Assembly (NCBI GenBank): GCA_026018925.1
Contig: JAKSZU010000004.1
Location: 109,489,498 to 109,553,497 of the forward strand
Source of the DNA: Tupaia tana
Lineage: Eukaryota; Chordata; Mammalia; Scandentia; Tupaiidae
Direction: 5' to 3'
DNA: 64,000 nt
Positions within the stretch are counted from its first letter, which is position 1; every line of letters starts with the position of its first letter. Positions 1 to 11,094 of the stretch are shown piece by piece. The position numbers and the translations under genes were made by a program. Below the pieces are notes generated by a model. The model saw nothing but the letters and a program-made list of their open reading frames with translations, was not told the DNA's origin and did no database searches.

Positions 1-232
1 TTACCGGCAGGCTGAGCTGGAGGCCTTCGCTCCCTGCAAGAGTCAGCTCAGTCCCTCAGCTGAGAGACTCCTCACCTGGCCACGTGGCACGTCATGAGGG
101 CAGGGAGATTGGGAGAGGAGGGCAGATCCTGGGAGGAGAGCAGGCTCTGCAGGTGCTCTCTCCTGGCGGAGGCTGCAGGAATAGGTACGAGGAGAACGTT
201 TGGTTTCTCCCTCCCAAACTCGCTGGTCAGAT
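1..232. other. Unique sequence, no feature recognised
   Basis: Moderately GC-rich DNA before the first SINE. I see no repeat hallmark, splice-flanked exon or RNA gene here. Confidence 0.4.
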
Positions 233-244
233 TAAGCCACTCTT

Positions 245-526
245 CTCTTTTTCTTTTTCTTTTTTTTTCTTTTTTGGAGAGGTTTTTGCTATAGGGCGCG
301 TGTGCTCACCAGAAAGACAGAGAGAGACAGAGAGACAGAAAGTGAGAAATCACCCCCCAGGGGGGATGGCCACACCGCAATCCCCTCTCCTCCATTCTCC
401 TCTCGGGATCTTGGGCACACACACACACGCGCCCAGCATGAGTTTAAGCCACCAGGTCCGGGACTCAAACCACGGTCGACTACATGGGAGTCCAGCGACA
501 TAGCCATTACACCAAGTGCTGGTCCC
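245..526 (-). mobile_element. SINE-A, tRNA-derived, antisense, complete
   Basis: Read on the minus strand it has a tRNA-like head, the C6-N-G6 palindrome, a CT-rich tract, the 'CCTATAGCAAAAACCTC' motif and an A-rich tail (a T/C run at 245-275 on the plus strand). A perfect 12-bp target-site duplication, taagccactctt, flanks it at 233-244 and 527-538. Low divergence from other SINE-A copies suggests a recent insertion by L1 machinery. Confidence 0.9.
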
Positions 527-538
527 TAAGCCACTCTT

Positions 539-1231
539 GTCTTCCTGAGAGGAGGGTAGGAGTTGCCAATGTCACAGCTGTGTGTGGAGGGAAAGAGCAG
601 GGCTGGAAGCCGAGTCCCTCCAGCAGATGCCGCCCTTCATGCCCCTGCCAACCACGCCTCGTTACCCCATTTTCTCGTCTGTTCCCCCTCACGGCTTCCT
701 CCCTCGGTCACTTCCTGGCACGTTGAGGTCCTCCATAAATATGAAATGGGATAATTTCTTTTTTAAAAAAGTTTGTTTTTAACTGACTTATTTTCATTCT
801 TGGTAAGTCCTGGTTGTTCCTGGCCCCTAATTGGCTCCAGGGCCTCCGCCCATTGAGTCAGTGGGATTCATCATTTCTGGAAGAGAAACACAGCCCAGAC
901 GAAGGAGCCATGCTCAGTTTTGCTTCAAAAAAGAATTTTAAAATAGAGTTTAAGACTGCAGCAGAGACAGCGAAGCTGATTTGCAAGAGCTAGACTAACA
1001 AGGTGTGTCGGCATCCAGACATGCAAACCTGGCCCACATTTAATTGTTGTGTAAGCCGAGGAGCTTGGGCCAGAGTTGTTTTCTTCACTCAGAGCTTCAG
1101 GGACCCCAGACAGGCCAGGTTAGCTTGGTAGAATGGAGCATTCGCCAAGACCAAGGGAGAGGACTGTGTTACCATGTTTGCAGAGCCTTCACAAATTCAT
1201 GAAAAATGCCTATCATTAAAAAACCACGCAT
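539..1231. other. Unique sequence, no gene recognised
   Basis: About 0.7 kb without a recognisable gene or clear repeat. Short open frames here lack any family signature. Confidence 0.4.
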
Positions 1232-1764
1232 GGGGGCAGCAGATGGCTAGCGGTTACGTCACTGGACTCCCACACGGACAACGCAGTTTGAGTCTCAGAC
1301 CGGGTGGCTTCAAAATCATGTAGGGCAGGGAGCAGCAGTTAGCGTAATGGCTATGTCGCTGGACTCCCATGTAGTTGACCGTGGTTCAAGTCCTGGACCC
1401 GGCGGCTTAAACTCACGCCGGGCGCGTGTGCGTGCGTGCCCAAGATCCCGAGAGGAGAATGGAGGAGAAGGGATTGCGGCGTGGCCATCCCCCCCTGGGG
1501 GGTGATTTCTCGCTTTCTGTCTATCTGTCTCTCTCTGTCTGTCTGGTGAGCGCACGCGCCCTATAGCAAAAACCTCTCCAAAAAAAAAAAAAAAAAAAAA
1601 AGAATAAAATCATGTAGGGCATGTGTGTGCGCCCGTGATCCCAGGAGGAAAACGGAGGAGAAAGGACTGCAGCGTGGCCCTCCCCCAGGGAGTGACTTCT
1701 TACTTTCCCTCTCACTGTCTCTCTGGTGAGTGCACGCACCCTATGGCAAAAACCTCTAAAAAAA
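1232..1764 (+). mobile_element. SINE-B, sense, split by a nested SINE-A
   Basis: The head (1232-1311) and the body and tail (1622-1764, ending in the CCTATGGCAAAAACCTC-type motif and an A run) form one SINE-B. A SINE-A interrupts it. The two halves join cleanly when one copy of the inner target-site duplication is removed. Confidence 0.85.
1328..1605 (+). mobile_element. SINE-A, sense, nested in SINE-B
   Basis: Full-length SINE-A with an A-box-like tagcgtaatgg, a B-box-like ggttcaagtcc, the palindrome and an A run of about 22. The 16-bp duplication aaaatcatgtagggca flanks it at 1312-1327 and 1606-1621. It is therefore younger than the SINE-B it interrupts. Confidence 0.9.
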
Positions 1765-1791
1765 TGCATGAATTAAAAATGTACTTTCTCA

Positions 1792-1880
1792 TTGCCAGAG
1801 GGCACACGTGCTTTCCGGTGAGAGACAGAGAGACAGAGAGTGAGAAGGAGAGAGGAAACACCTCCCAGTGAGGTCCTCAG
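1792..1880 (-). mobile_element. SINE-B fragment, antisense
   Basis: Only the 3' half (GA-rich tract on the plus strand and the start of the body) is present; the head is missing. Confidence 0.55.
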
Positions 1881-1952
1881 TTTATTTTACTTTTGCACCA
1901 AAATGCACTCATGTTTTAATTCCACTTTTCCACGAATCTTTTTGAAGTACCG
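1872..1952 (-). mobile_element. Mariner-like (MARNA type) DNA transposon fragment
   Basis: The end with 'ttttaattccacttttcc' and 'tttttgaagtacc' matches the terminal region of the mariner-like relics at 14702-15115 and 63900-64000 in this window. Only one end is visible. The family name is from memory. Confidence 0.5.
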
Positions 1953-1968
1953 TTACACTTTTGCTGAT

Positions 1969-2205
1969 GGGAGCCAGTGGCATGGTCACTAACACGGCTG
2001 GATCCCTTGTGGCCATCGCATGATTCAAGTTCTGGACCAGGGACTTGGAAGACACGCAGTGCCCATGCAGATGCACGCCCAGGATTCCAAGAGGAAAATG
2101 GGGGGAAGGGCGGTGGAGAGGCCATTCCCCAAGGGTCCTTTCTCACCTTCCCTCATTCTTTGTTTCTCTGTGGCAGGCACACATGTCCTGTAGGAAAATA
2201 TAAAT
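1969..2205 (+). mobile_element. SINE-B, sense, diverged
   Basis: Head from gagccagtggcatgg, a weakened B box near 2028, body with 'ccaagaggaaaatgg', a pyrimidine tract and an A-rich end. Divergence is high, so the copy is old. Confidence 0.75.
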
Positions 2206-2841
2206 GAAACAAACCTTTCACTCCAATGTCATAGCCAGTTAACTGTGCAAACTTCATGTACCAGGCCCGGACTGGGACGCAGGTCTGTATGAGTCATTTT
2301 GGACAGCCTTCCTAACCTTTCTGTATCTTCCTTTCCTTAGTAATAAAATGGCGAGAAGGGGGCAGTGTGTGGTGAGACGGCATGTTCTACGAGGCTGACC
2401 CACGCCAGGTTCTCTGTCTGCACCTGGAGACCTCCCTGAGTGAGCCAGGCATGCCCGTGCCCATCATCCACGGCTGGTGAGGCTGTGTACTGGGACCCGG
2501 TCAGGGATGCTGTCCCCCTCTTGCTCTTGCTCACGGAAAAAAATAACAAACTTAGGACAAATGTACCATCTGGACCACAGACTGGGCACTCTAAGAGTTG
2601 TGGTGACAAAAGCCTTCCTTGTGTGAACGCTGCCCGTGGCCCTCACCTCAGCTGCGGCAGCACTGGTAGATCCGGCCCTAACCCACAGTGCAGGTGCTGC
2701 TCACCCGTCCTCTCAAACCTGCTCGTGCAGAGTCCCCTGGGCCTCGCCTTCCTGGCTGGGGACCTCCCTTCCTACAGCCCAGTGGGATTTGGTGGCCTCA
2801 CTTCAGCCTGTCACTTTGATTCTGTTCATACACCCTTACAG
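2206..2841. other. Unique or unrecognised sequence
   Basis: About 0.6 kb. The longest open frame (2440-2937, plus) is Pro/Ser/Cys-rich without a domain and runs into the adjacent DNA transposon, so I read it as chance. Confidence 0.4.
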
Positions 2842-3253
2842 CAAGAGTCCCCAACTCCGGGCCCTGGACCAGTACTGTCTGTGGCCTGCTGGACACCAGG
2901 CTGCACGGCAGGAGGTGAGCGGTGGGCGGGCAGGTGATGACAGCCGCTCCCCGTCACTGGCATCACCACCTGCGCCCGCCTCCCGTCAGGTCAGTGGGGC
3001 ATCAGAGTCTCACGGGGCCCCAGACGGGACCGATAGCTGCAGAACGAGCTCAGAGCTCCGCTGACTGCATTCTGGTGAGTTGTGCAATTTCGTCATTACA
3101 CATTACAATGTCACAGTTGTACAAATAAAGTGCATAGAAAGTGAGTGCTTGATTCATCCCCAAACCATCCTCCCATCCTCCGCACCCCCAGTCAGTGAAA
3201 AAGCTGTCTTCCATCACTCCGGCCCCTGGTGTCAAAAAAGTTGGGGACCACTG
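2842..3253 (+). mobile_element. hAT-Charlie non-autonomous DNA transposon (MER1-like)
   Basis: The ends are imperfect inverted repeats: caagagtccccaac at the left and gttggggaccactg at the right. The interior has the 'gcacggcaggaggtgagcgg' stretch that I recall from the MER1 group. An 8-bp duplication, degraded by transitions (ccttacag versus tctcatag), is possible at the edges. This is an ancient cut-and-paste relic with no transposase frame. Family assignment is from memory of the consensus. Confidence 0.75.
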
Positions 3254-4689
3254 TCTCATAGGATACCATACCATCAAGCCCAGGGCCCAGACCCTCCTGG
3301 GTCTCCATGGGCCAGGCTCACTGAAGCCCTGGTCTCTGCCTTTTGGGGAGGGAGGTCAGCTGAGTCCTAGGAGAGTCCTGAGGAGTAAAGGAGGTCGGGG
3401 GAAGAGCCAGCTCGGGGCCGGGTCACAGTGGGCTCTCATGTGCCTCTGTCCCCATCCTTCGCTGCACAGTCCCAGGAGGAGCTGTCTTGGTGAGAACAAT
3501 GATGATGGTTCTTATTTAAAATGCAGCATTTCAGAGGAACAGAGATTCCTGCAGAAGGGCCGGGGAAGCAGGATGCCTCTCTCTGGGTCTTAGTTGAAAT
3601 TCTCTCCTAATAGCTGCTTGGCCCACTGGCTGCTTAGTCACGTACTCAGTCACCGCCATTAGTCACCGTTCCTGGGGGACTCTCATCACAATTACAATTC
3701 CTCATGTTTATTTTTAAACCCAATCTGATTGCCATTAGGAGAACTAGATCCCAGCGGCCAACGTGAGCAGAACCTGCGAGAGAGGAACCATTAGTATCAG
3801 AGGGTCCAGAGAGTATACGTAGCGCTCTGTGGGGTGGGAGCTGGGTTAGAAATCTAAGGAAGACGGGCTCAGGTTTGGTCCTAATGACCCGCTGGGTGTG
3901 GGGCGGGCGAGGGAGGAAACAGCCCGGCTGAGATCATTGTGTCTGTAGTTCTTCAGGGCGGGACGCACAGTAGGTTTAAGAACCTGATGCTGGAGGATGT
4001 CCAGGGGTTTCTGGCAAACCTAAACGTTGTGTTAATCCCGCTGCCTCTCAGGGAGGGCTGGCTGTGGTGATAGCAGACAGTGCAGTTGTCCAGGGTCCGC
4101 TCTCAGAGGAGCCGGGGTTTGGCTTAGTGCTCTGTTGTCAGCATCTTGAAATCTGTAATCACTTTGTCTTCGTACTTGTGTTTCCCGAGGACCCTAAAGA
4201 CATGCATGTGCACAGAGGAGACAAGTCAAGGGGCACGTATGCAGGGGGAGGCCCAGTGAGCAGCACACATGCTGAACAGCTCGCCCAGCCAGCCCAGCTG
4301 CAGCAGGCTGCATGCTGCAGGGCCCGAGGGGCTGGCTGGGTGGGCCGGCAATGACAACGGCCATAGCAGCAGCAGCAGCAGGAGTGCCCTGGGAGAGAGG
4401 GGGAATGCCACGGGGGACGGTGACAGGGTTTGTGGGGGTTTGGCTCGCTGCAGCCTGTCCTTGTGGCATCTGCACAGGTGCGAACTCCCAGCCTCAGCTG
4501 AGCACAGGGTCTGTGGGTGCGGGCAGTGACCTTGTCTGCAAATGATTACAGAATAACAGCCGTGCACTCGAGCACTGTACTAGAGCACGCCGGAGTTACT
4601 GCAGGTCTCCCGAGAGTTTAGAATTTGGGTTTAAAAACTGCTGCAACATTGCAAAGCAAATCCCATAGGCTTTGAAATTGATGTGAAGT
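3254..4689. other. Unique sequence, possible regulatory DNA, no gene recognised
   Basis: About 1.4 kb without a clear repeat. Around 3595-3770 is an AT-richer patch with several ATTA cores that lacks repeat hallmarks and could be a conserved non-coding element. The segment 4300-4400 has a short CAG/CCATAG-rich run. No exon signature was found. Confidence 0.35.
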
Positions 4690-4908
4690 CTTTCTTTTTT
4701 CTTTTTCTCTTTCTTTCTTTCTTTTAGGTTTTTGCCATAGGACACATGCACTCACCAGAGAGAGAAAGTGAGAAATCACCCCTAGAGGGATGGTCCCACC
4801 ACAATTCCTTCTTCTCCATTCTCCTTTTGGGATTTTGGGCACACACGCAGTGCCCAGTGTGATTTTTGAGCTGTCTGGTCTGGGACTTGAACTGTAGTCG
4901 GCCATGTG
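4690..4908 (-). mobile_element. SINE-B, antisense, 5'-truncated
   Basis: Begins with a TTTC-rich run (the A-rich tail in sense), then 'aggtttttgccatagg', the GA-rich tract, the body and part of the head ending near 'cggccatgtggcc'. The first part of the tRNA-like head is missing. Confidence 0.8.
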
Positions 4909-4962
4909 GCCCTCAGGATTTAGATTTAAAGTGATCATGTATAATTTAAAAAGAACACTGTT

Positions 4963-5095
4963 GGAGCCAGCAGGTGGGAAGGTGATTAAGTGCACTGGAC
5001 CCCTACATGGCTGATTTTGGTTTGAGTCCCGGACCTGGTGGCTTGCTTTCTCACTTTCCCCACTCCCTGTCTCTGTCTCTCTCTGTTCAAATTAA
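4963..5095 (+). mobile_element. SINE-D, short tRNA-derived SINE, sense
   Basis: tRNA-like head 'ggagccagcaggtggg' with a good B box (ggtttgagtcc), then directly 'ggcttgctttctcac' and a CT-rich tract. The palindrome-bearing body of SINE-A/B is absent. The copy at 29455-29600 has the same architecture. Confidence 0.75.
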
Positions 5096-5172
5096 CATAC
5101 TAGTAATAATGCTGAATAAAATTTAGAAAAAGAACATTATTTCCACATGATGCTCTAGATGACGCAATTATT

Positions 5173-5434
5173 TTTTTTTTGGAGAGGTTTTTGCTGTAGG
5201 GTGCGTGCGCTCGCCAGACAGACAGAAAGAGACAGAGAGATAGAAAGCAAAAAATCACCCCCCAGGGGGGATGGCCACACTGCAATCCCTTCTCCTCCAT
5301 TCTCCTCTCGGGATCTTGGGCACGCACGCACACGTGCCTGGCGTGAGTTTTAAGCCACCAGGTCCGGGATGTGAACCGCGGTCGACTACGTGGGAGTCTA
5401 GCGACATAGCCATTACGCTAACTGCTGGTCCCTG
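5173..5434 (-). mobile_element. SINE-A, antisense, complete
   Basis: Shows poly(T), 'ggagaggtttttgctg', the palindrome and a full head ending 'ctgctggtccc'. The 15-bp duplication gatgac[g/c]caattatt lies at 5158-5172 and 5435-5449 with one mismatch. Confidence 0.9.
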
Positions 5435-5462
5435 GATGACCCAATTATTGAGGACACTTTTT

Positions 5463-5693
5463 CTTTTAAGGTTTTTGTCACTATGGTGCATGCGCTTGCC
5501 AGAGAGACAGAGAGAGACAGTGAGAAGGAAAGTGAGAAATCACCCTCCAAGGGGGATGGTTATACCACAATTCCTTCTCTACCATTCTCCTCCTGGGATG
5601 GAGGGGTTTGGCTCACATTTGGGCATGTGCACACATGCACTTGGTATGATTTTCTTTTCTTTTTAAATTTTATTTATTATTTTAAATTCACTA

Positions 5694-5734
<41 letters not shown>

Positions 5735-5925
5735 ACAGAAAGTGAGAAAGCAAGCTGCCAGGTCCAGGACTTGAACTGTGGTCAGCCATATGGGAGTCCA
5801 GTGCCCCAACCACCATGCTATCTGCTGGCCGCTACTTGGCATGATTTTCGAGCTGCCAGGTCTGGGACTCAAACTGCAGTGAGCCATATGTGAGTCCAGC
5901 ACCTTAACCACTTCACCACCTGGTG
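5463..5925 (-). mobile_element. SINE-B, antisense, split by a nested SINE-D
   Basis: Tail and body lie at 5463-5655 and the head at 5834-5925. The duplication acttgg[t/c]atgatttt, at 5640-5654 and 5834-5848, marks the site where the SINE-D inserted. Confidence 0.85.
5656..5833 (-). mobile_element. SINE-D, antisense, with (AC)n tract
   Basis: AT-rich tail, an AC microsatellite of about 32 bp near 5694-5726 and a tRNA-like head with B box. The dinucleotide run sits where other SINE-D copies carry a GA tract, so it may be a local expansion. Confidence 0.8.
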
Positions 5926-5929
5926 GTGC

Positions 5930-6098
5930 TGCCTGAGGGGGGATGGCCACGTTGTAATTCCTTCTCCTCCATTCTCTCCTTGGGATTTTAGGCATGCCCA
6001 CCACATGCCCAGTGTGTTTCAAGCCTCTGGGTCTGGGACTCGAACCACGGTCGACCATGTGCCTGGCACCTTAACCACTACGCGACTTGCTGGACCCA
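5930..6098 (-). mobile_element. SINE-B fragment, antisense
   Basis: Starts within the palindrome region (gaggggggatggcc) and runs through the B box to the head end 'cttgctggaccc'. The 3' part is missing. Confidence 0.75.
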
Positions 6099-6732
6099 AA
6101 CCATTGCTCTATGTAAATTACGCAGTTGGTGGTTTTCAGTTACAGCACTAAAACATGGGCTAAAACAATGCTATTCCCTGGACAAAATGCTTAGCGTCTA
6201 CCTTCCTTTCTAGTTTCTTCTGAGCAGAGTCCCTAACAATGGAGTAAAAGGTGCCATAACAATTCTCAAGACCAAACTCTCAGACCGAGGCTGGAGTTCA
6301 AGAGCAGACTTTGGTGGTCAGATCAGGCAACGTGGTGCAGGGGGTGAGTGTGGACTGGGGGCCTGCCAGCCAGATCCTCCCGCTTCCTCCTTAGCTGTGT
6401 GACACCCATAAGCTGCCCAACCTGTGTGGGCCAGTTTGCACAGCTCTACAGCAGCAGTCACAGTCTGCGTCATTACTGGAGAGGTAATCAGAAGCTTAAA
6501 TAAGACGGTTTGTACACCCTAGCCAAGCACAGGCCTGCTACCTAGCAGCGGTGCAGTAGCTCCAGGTCTCAGACTTCTGCCGCCAGCCTGCTGCAACTCA
6601 CGGTGGTTCGCAAATACTTCTGAGGTAGCGGACACTAATTCAGAAGGAATCTTGCAAGGAAACCAGCTTCAAAAGTAGATATAAGCCCTGCTATTCTGGT
6701 TGGAGTGAGGGTGGGAGGCTGAATACAAGAAT
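6099..6732. other. Unique sequence, no gene recognised
   Basis: About 0.63 kb between a SINE and the GAPDH pseudogene. No repeat hallmark or coding signature is visible. Confidence 0.4.
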
Positions 6733-8036
<1,304 letters not shown>

Positions 8037-8037
8037 T

Positions 8038-8167
8038 ATTGTTTTTAAATTGACCAGTGAGAGAGAGAGAGAGGGAAAGTGAGAAAGCAAGTCGCCAGGT
8101 CCGGGACTTAAACTGCGGTCCGCATGTGGGAGTCCAGCACCTTAACCATCATGCCGACTGTCGGCCC
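8038..8167 (-). mobile_element. SINE-D, antisense
   Basis: GA tract, 'gaaagcaagtcgccagg', then the tRNA-like head to 'cgactgtcggccct'. It abuts the 5' end of the GAPDH pseudogene. Confidence 0.8.
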
Positions 8168-8229
8168 TAGAATACGGGAATATCTTACTAGAGCTCAACT
8201 TATGATTTTAAATGAAGATTTCTGGTTTA

Positions 8230-8493
8230 GGGGCCAGCAGATGGCGTAACGGTTACATCACTGGACTCCCATGTAGTCTACCACAGTTCAAGTCCTAGAC
8301 CTGGCAGCTTGAAACATGCCGGGCGCTTGTACATGTGTGTCTGAAATTCCAAGAGGAGAATGAAGAAGGGATTGCAGTGTGGTCATCCCCCCTGGGTGGT
8401 GATTTCTCACTTCCTGTCTCTCTGTGTCTCTGGTAAGCACACTCACCCTAGAGTAAAAATCTCTCTTAAATAAATAAAAGTAAATTCATAAAA
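8230..8493 (+). mobile_element. SINE-A/B intermediate, sense, complete
   Basis: Full head, body, palindrome relic, CT tract and an AAATAAATAAA-type tail. The 15-bp duplication aagatttc[t/g]ggttta is at 8215-8229 and 8494-8508. Confidence 0.88.
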
Positions 8494-8509
8494 AAGATTT
8501 CGGGTTTAC

Positions 8510-9317
8510 ATTGAATTGGTGTATACCTTTGTGGACTATGGTGTGGTTTTCTAAGTCATAAATACGGTGTGTGGTTATCAAATCAAGGATGTACACATAT
8601 TCATCTTCAACATTGAGCTTCACATTTCATCCTGCACATTTGTTAATAGTTCTAGTTTTTCTTGAAATAGATATTAAATTGTCCTTATATTTTACTCTGC
8701 TGAGATACACCATCCTGTAGTCTCTCTTCATTATTTACAGGCATTTTTATGTCCATTAAAATTTTTCTCATGAGTCTTTTGGCCAGTAATTAACCAAAAT
8801 GACGAACACAAAGGGAAAGAGGAGAGGCACCTGATATATGTTCTCTAGGCCTTTTAGAAAACATGGAGTGGTTCTTTGGCAACATATATGCGAATCTACA
8901 AGAAAGGTGATACTGCAGACATCAAGTGAATGGGTACTGTTCACAAAGGAATGCCCCACAGACGTTCCATGGCAACACGAAGTCTACAATGTTCCCAGCA
9001 CGCTGTTGGCGTTGTTGTGAACACACAGGTTAAGGGCAAGAGTCCTGCCAGGAGGACTAATGTGCGCATGGAGCATATGAAGCCCTCTAAGAGAGAGACA
9101 GCTCCCTAAAACGTGGGAGGGAAAAGGACCAGGAGGAGGAGGAAGCCAAGAGAGAGGGACCTGGGTTCAACGGAAGCGCCAGCTGCTCCTGCAGAGAAGC
9201 ACTTCGTGAGCACCGAGGGAAAGGAGCCTGAGCTTCTGGAACCCATTCCCTGTGAATTCATGGCATGATGGGTGTTAAAAATAAACTAATTTGTGGTCTA
9301 TAAAAAAAAATGTTTTT
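8510..9317. other. AT-rich unique or old repeat sequence
   Basis: About 0.8 kb, AT-rich at first, then purine-rich around 9085-9180. I could not assign it. No coding signature is visible. Confidence 0.35.
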
Positions 9318-9475
9318 TTTCTCATGAATTGCCCTCTGTCCCTCTCAAGTAGCTTTTGATATCTATCACTCTATTTATTTCTGTGCTTTTGAATCCTTCA
9401 GTTTATGCCAGGATGTGGACATTCAGTATACATTAAGTGGGGACATAATTTTATTATATTGTGGGAAGAACAAAA
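9318..9475 (-). mobile_element. Possible L1 3'-UTR fragment, antisense
   Basis: The stretch 'cagtatacattaagtgg' near 9424-9440 matches a motif in the antisense L1 3' end near 22640. The rest is too diverged to be sure. Confidence 0.4.
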
Positions 9476-9479
9476 CATG

Positions 9480-9710
9480 TTTGTTTTGGTTATGGGGTGC
9501 CAGAGAGAGACAGAGACAGAGAGAAAGTGAGAAATTATCCACCCAGGAGATGGCCACACTGCAATTCCCTCTTCTCCAGTATCCTCTTGAGATTTTAGGC
9601 ATGTATGCACATGTTTCCAGACTGATTGTCAAGCCACAGGGTCTGGGACTTGAACCGTGGAGTGGGCTACGTGGGGTCTAGCACCTTACCCATACCACCT
9701 GCTGGCTCCA
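9480..9710 (-). mobile_element. SINE-B, antisense
   Basis: GA-rich tract, body, B box (tgggacttgaaccgtgg on the plus strand) and head ending 'cacctgctggctcc'. Confidence 0.8.
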
Positions 9711-9726
9711 TGAGTCCTATACTTTT

Positions 9727-9987
9727 TTTTTTTTTGAGAGGTTTATCATTATAGGGCGCGTGCTCTCGCCAGCCAGACAGAGAGAGACATAGAGACAGAA
9801 AGCGAGAAATCACCCCCCAGGGGGGATGGTCACGCCGCAATCCCTTCTCCTCCATTCTCCTCTCGGGATCTTGGGCATGCACGCATATGTGCCCGGCGTG
9901 AGTTTTAAGCCACCGGGTCCGGGATGCGAACCGCGGTCCACTATGTGGGAGTCCAGCGACATGGCCATTACGCTAACTGCTGGTTCC
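9727..9987 (-). mobile_element. SINE-A, antisense, inserted into a SINE-B target duplication
   Basis: Complete SINE-A ending 'ctgctggttcc'. The duplication cctatactttt is at 9716-9726 and 9988-9998. The same target word recurs a third time at 10256-10270, because the neighbouring SINE-B had already duplicated it. Confidence 0.88.
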
Positions 9988-9998
9988 CCTATACTTTT

Positions 9999-10255
9999 TT
10001 TTAAACGTTTCTGCCATAGGGTGTATGTGCTTGCTGGAGACAAAGACAGGCAGTGAGAGGGAAAGTGAGAAATCACCTCCGGTGGGGGGGGGGGGATGAC
10101 CATGCTCCAATCCTTCTCTTCTACTTCCTCCTGGGATTTTGGGCATGCACACACATGCGCCTGGTGTGATCTTCAAGCCACTAGGTCTGGACCTTGAACT
10201 GCAATTGGCCATGTGGGAGTCCAGTGCCTTAACCATGACACCACCTGCTGGCCCC
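9999..10255 (-). mobile_element. SINE-B, antisense, complete
   Basis: T run, 'cgtttctgccatagg', body with an expanded G run at about 10083-10094, and a full head ending 'ccacctgctggcccc'. Its duplication is [g/a]agtccta[t/c]actttt at 9712-9726 and 10256-10270, now separated by the younger SINE-A. Confidence 0.85.
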
Positions 10256-10270
10256 AAGTCCTACACTTTT

Positions 10271-10967
10271 AACAGAGTTGTACATGTACAGCAGATGATG
10301 GCTAACTACAGGCGCAGTCACACGGTGGATCTGGCCTCGCTAAAGCTTCTGAGAGCACAACTTCGGAATCCAGCGGTCCATTTGGCAGTTCCATTTTGAT
10401 GTCTCATAAGCCCCTCAAAGCAAACCTCTTGATTCGCTCCTCCTCAAAGCTGATTTTCCCTCCAATCTTTCCCACTGCTCCTACCATCCACCTGGATCTG
10501 AGCCTGCAGTCCGGGAGCTGTCCCTGGTCCCCTCTGTCTCTCGTTCTGCACACACAGCCAGATGCCTCATCAGCGGGCCCTCACACCCCTGTCTCCCTCC
10601 ATCTTCCCCACTCCCTCCAATTCTAGTCATTACTGTATCTGACCTGCCGCAGCAGGTGAAGCCAGTGTCCACTGTGTCCTCGGTCCTTTCCACATTATTC
10701 TGGCCAACTTCCCACAGCCGGTACCTCTGTCTCTAGTGCCCAAGGGCTGCTCTCCTCCAACCTCAAAGGCCCTCTGCCCACCTGCTGTAGGCTGGACATG
10801 CTTGGGCATTCACACCCACTAGCTCCTGAGGGCAGCCTCAGTCAATGCCTTTGGTGGGGTGGTATACATACCCCAGTTCCCTGCCCTTCAGGAAGAACCA
10901 GTCTGAGGTGCGTTTTCAAGTTTCTCTGCAGTAGTAAGCTCTGCGCATGCCCCGTGGTGGCCGGCTT
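10271..10967. other. Unrecognised sequence, possibly an old L2 or LTR relic
   Basis: CT-rich stretch 10390-10720 is loosely reminiscent of L2. 'cttaataaacacctcg' at 10965-10980 resembles an LTR-type polyadenylation region. Neither is firm. No gene is visible. Confidence 0.3.
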
Positions 10968-11094
10968 AATAAACACCTCGTTGCTGGATCTAGCCATTTT
11001 GGGAGAAAGGAAGATGTCCCACTGCTAACTGGGCCTCCAGCATAACCCGTGTGACTGAACCTCCAAGTTCGGGAAGAAACCGACCATCCACCAG

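Noticed and set aside
1328-1460. tRNA-like sequences with A and B boxes, here and in all SINE heads
   Set aside because: They are SINE heads followed by SINE bodies and tails and flanked by target duplications. The stems do not form a complete cloverleaf, so they are not tRNA genes.
2440-2937. 165-codon plus-strand frame as a possible gene
   Set aside because: Low-complexity Pro/Ser/Cys composition, overlaps the edge of a hAT element, no domain.
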